Shown here: piece by piece, positions 14,916-15,311 of the stretch | Layout: each line of letters begins with the position of its first letter | How positions within the stretch are numbered: the stretch's first letter is position 1 | NCBI GenBank assembly: GCA_003489505.1 | Contig: DNMA01000150.1 | Location: forward strand, 1 to 15,311 | Direction: 5' to 3' | From: Legionellales bacterium | GTDB lineage: Bacteria > Pseudomonadota > Gammaproteobacteria > Legionellales > Legionellaceae | Length of the DNA stretch: 15,311 nucleotides | Position numbers and translations under genes: made by a program | The notes under the pieces: generated by a model | What the model was told of the DNA's origin: nothing | What the model saw: the letters and a program-made list of their open reading frames with translations, nothing else | Databases searched by the model: none

Positions 14916-14943
14916 TTTATAAAAAATGAAAATTGCATTTCAA
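14916..14943 (-). promoter_or_regulatory. Promoter of the asparaginase-family gene
   Basis: On the minus strand TTGAAA (14938-14943, five of six) is followed after 16 bases by TATAAA (14916-14921, five of six). The predicted start is near 14909, giving a leader of about 22 bases to the ATG at 14887. The surroundings are very AT-rich, so some risk of a chance match remains. Confidence 0.6.
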
Positions 14944-15112
14944 TATTTTTGAAATTCCATTAATGTTTGATTGTCTTGCATGGCGATCATAACAGTATAA
15001 ATTAAGTATTTTAATAAGAAATGTTATATATCATTTGTAAGACTTTTCTTAAATTATTGTAAGAAATTAGTTAAAAAATATATTTTTTCTTTGCATTTCT
15101 AACTATAACTCG

Positions 15113-15142
15113 TTAACAATTTTTTTTAAACTTAACAATTTT
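15113..15142. repeat. Direct repeats TTAACAATTTT
   Basis: An exact 11-base repeat occurs at 15113-15123 and 15132-15142, spaced 19 bases apart and each followed by T-rich sequence. The function is unknown; it could be simple AT-rich drift or paired protein-binding sites. Confidence 0.45.
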
Positions 15143-15164
15143 AATTTTTTAGATAAATTTATAC

Positions 15165-15196
15165 TTGCTTATGGAGTATGCTTTATCAATAAGCAA
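15165..15196. repeat. Inverted repeat TTGCTTAT / ATAAGCAA
   Basis: Perfect eight-base arms (15165-15172 and 15189-15196) flank a 16-base centre. No T-tract follows on either strand, so it is not a clear terminator. It may be an operator or the end of a feature lying to the right of the window. Confidence 0.4.
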
Positions 15197-15311
15197 TGAT
15201 TGAAAAATAATTACAATCACTTTTATGTAACAGCATTATTAATTAATTTTATTCTTGACTGTGGATTTAATACCCCACCCTCCCCTTCTATGATTTTCTG
15301 CAAATCCCATA

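Larger units (their letters stand above)
14888..15311. other. AT-rich stretch without a gene
   Basis: I see no convincing gene on either strand in these 424 bases. They hold the asparaginase-homologue promoter (14916-14943), two TTAACAATTTT direct repeats, one eight-base inverted repeat, and a C-rich run near the right edge (TACCCCACCCTCCCC, about 15271-15285). No tRNA-like structure or CRISPR-type repeat is present. Confidence 0.6.

Noticed and set aside
1..15311. CRISPR arrays, tRNA, rRNA, riboswitches, replication origin
   Set aside because: I looked for regularly spaced repeats, cloverleaf-type inverted repeats and long structured leaders and saw none that hold up.

Overview
The window looks like a chromosomal segment of an AT-rich gammaproteobacterium. 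The best guess is Legionellales (the Legionella/Coxiella side). This rests on gene content: a GacA/UvrY/LetA-type regulator directly upstream of uvrC, a YkuD transpeptidase whose N-terminal module resembles Legionella/Coxiella proteins, a hemA-prfA-prmC cluster, and a large soluble helical protein of unknown function of the kind common in that order. No marker gene such as rRNA is present, so the taxonomy is inference.

Layout. 1-561 (minus): 5' part of a YkuD-family L,D-transpeptidase gene that runs off the left edge. 672-1235 (plus): an unrecognised protein with an acidic, internally duplicated linker and a C-terminal hydrophobic segment. A strong GC hairpin separates it from the convergent operon letA/uvrY-like regulator > uvrC > gtrA-like (4146-1267, minus), whose genes overlap and which has a very good promoter just beyond the end of phhA. 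Then phhA (phenylalanine 4-hydroxylase) and a BioC-like methyltransferase (both minus). From 5914 the plus strand carries comF, broken by an in-frame TAA, then an unrecognised 93-residue protein and an unrecognised protein of about 836 residues whose last codons form a terminator hairpin. Next is the tightly overlapping block hemA > prfA > prmC > mpg (9617-13284): the first step of tetrapyrrole synthesis from glutamyl-tRNA, peptide release factor 1, the methyltransferase that modifies its GGQ glutamine, and a base-excision DNA glycosylase.

From 13285 to the right edge the sequence is accessory and more AT-rich. It holds the N-terminal remnant of an IS21-family istA transposase gene with a possible IS end, a pair of GTGATCA-containing direct repeats, a coupled small ORF, and an asparaginase-family protein in which the conserved catalytic Asp is Asn. 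The last ~400 bases hold its promoter and AT-rich repeats but no gene.

Nothing here amounts to a clear new multi-gene defence or mobile system. The items most worth a second look are the large unknown protein at 7011-9521 (possible secreted effector), the asparaginase homologue with a changed active site, the BioC-like protein with a lost SAM motif, and the nonsense codon in comF.
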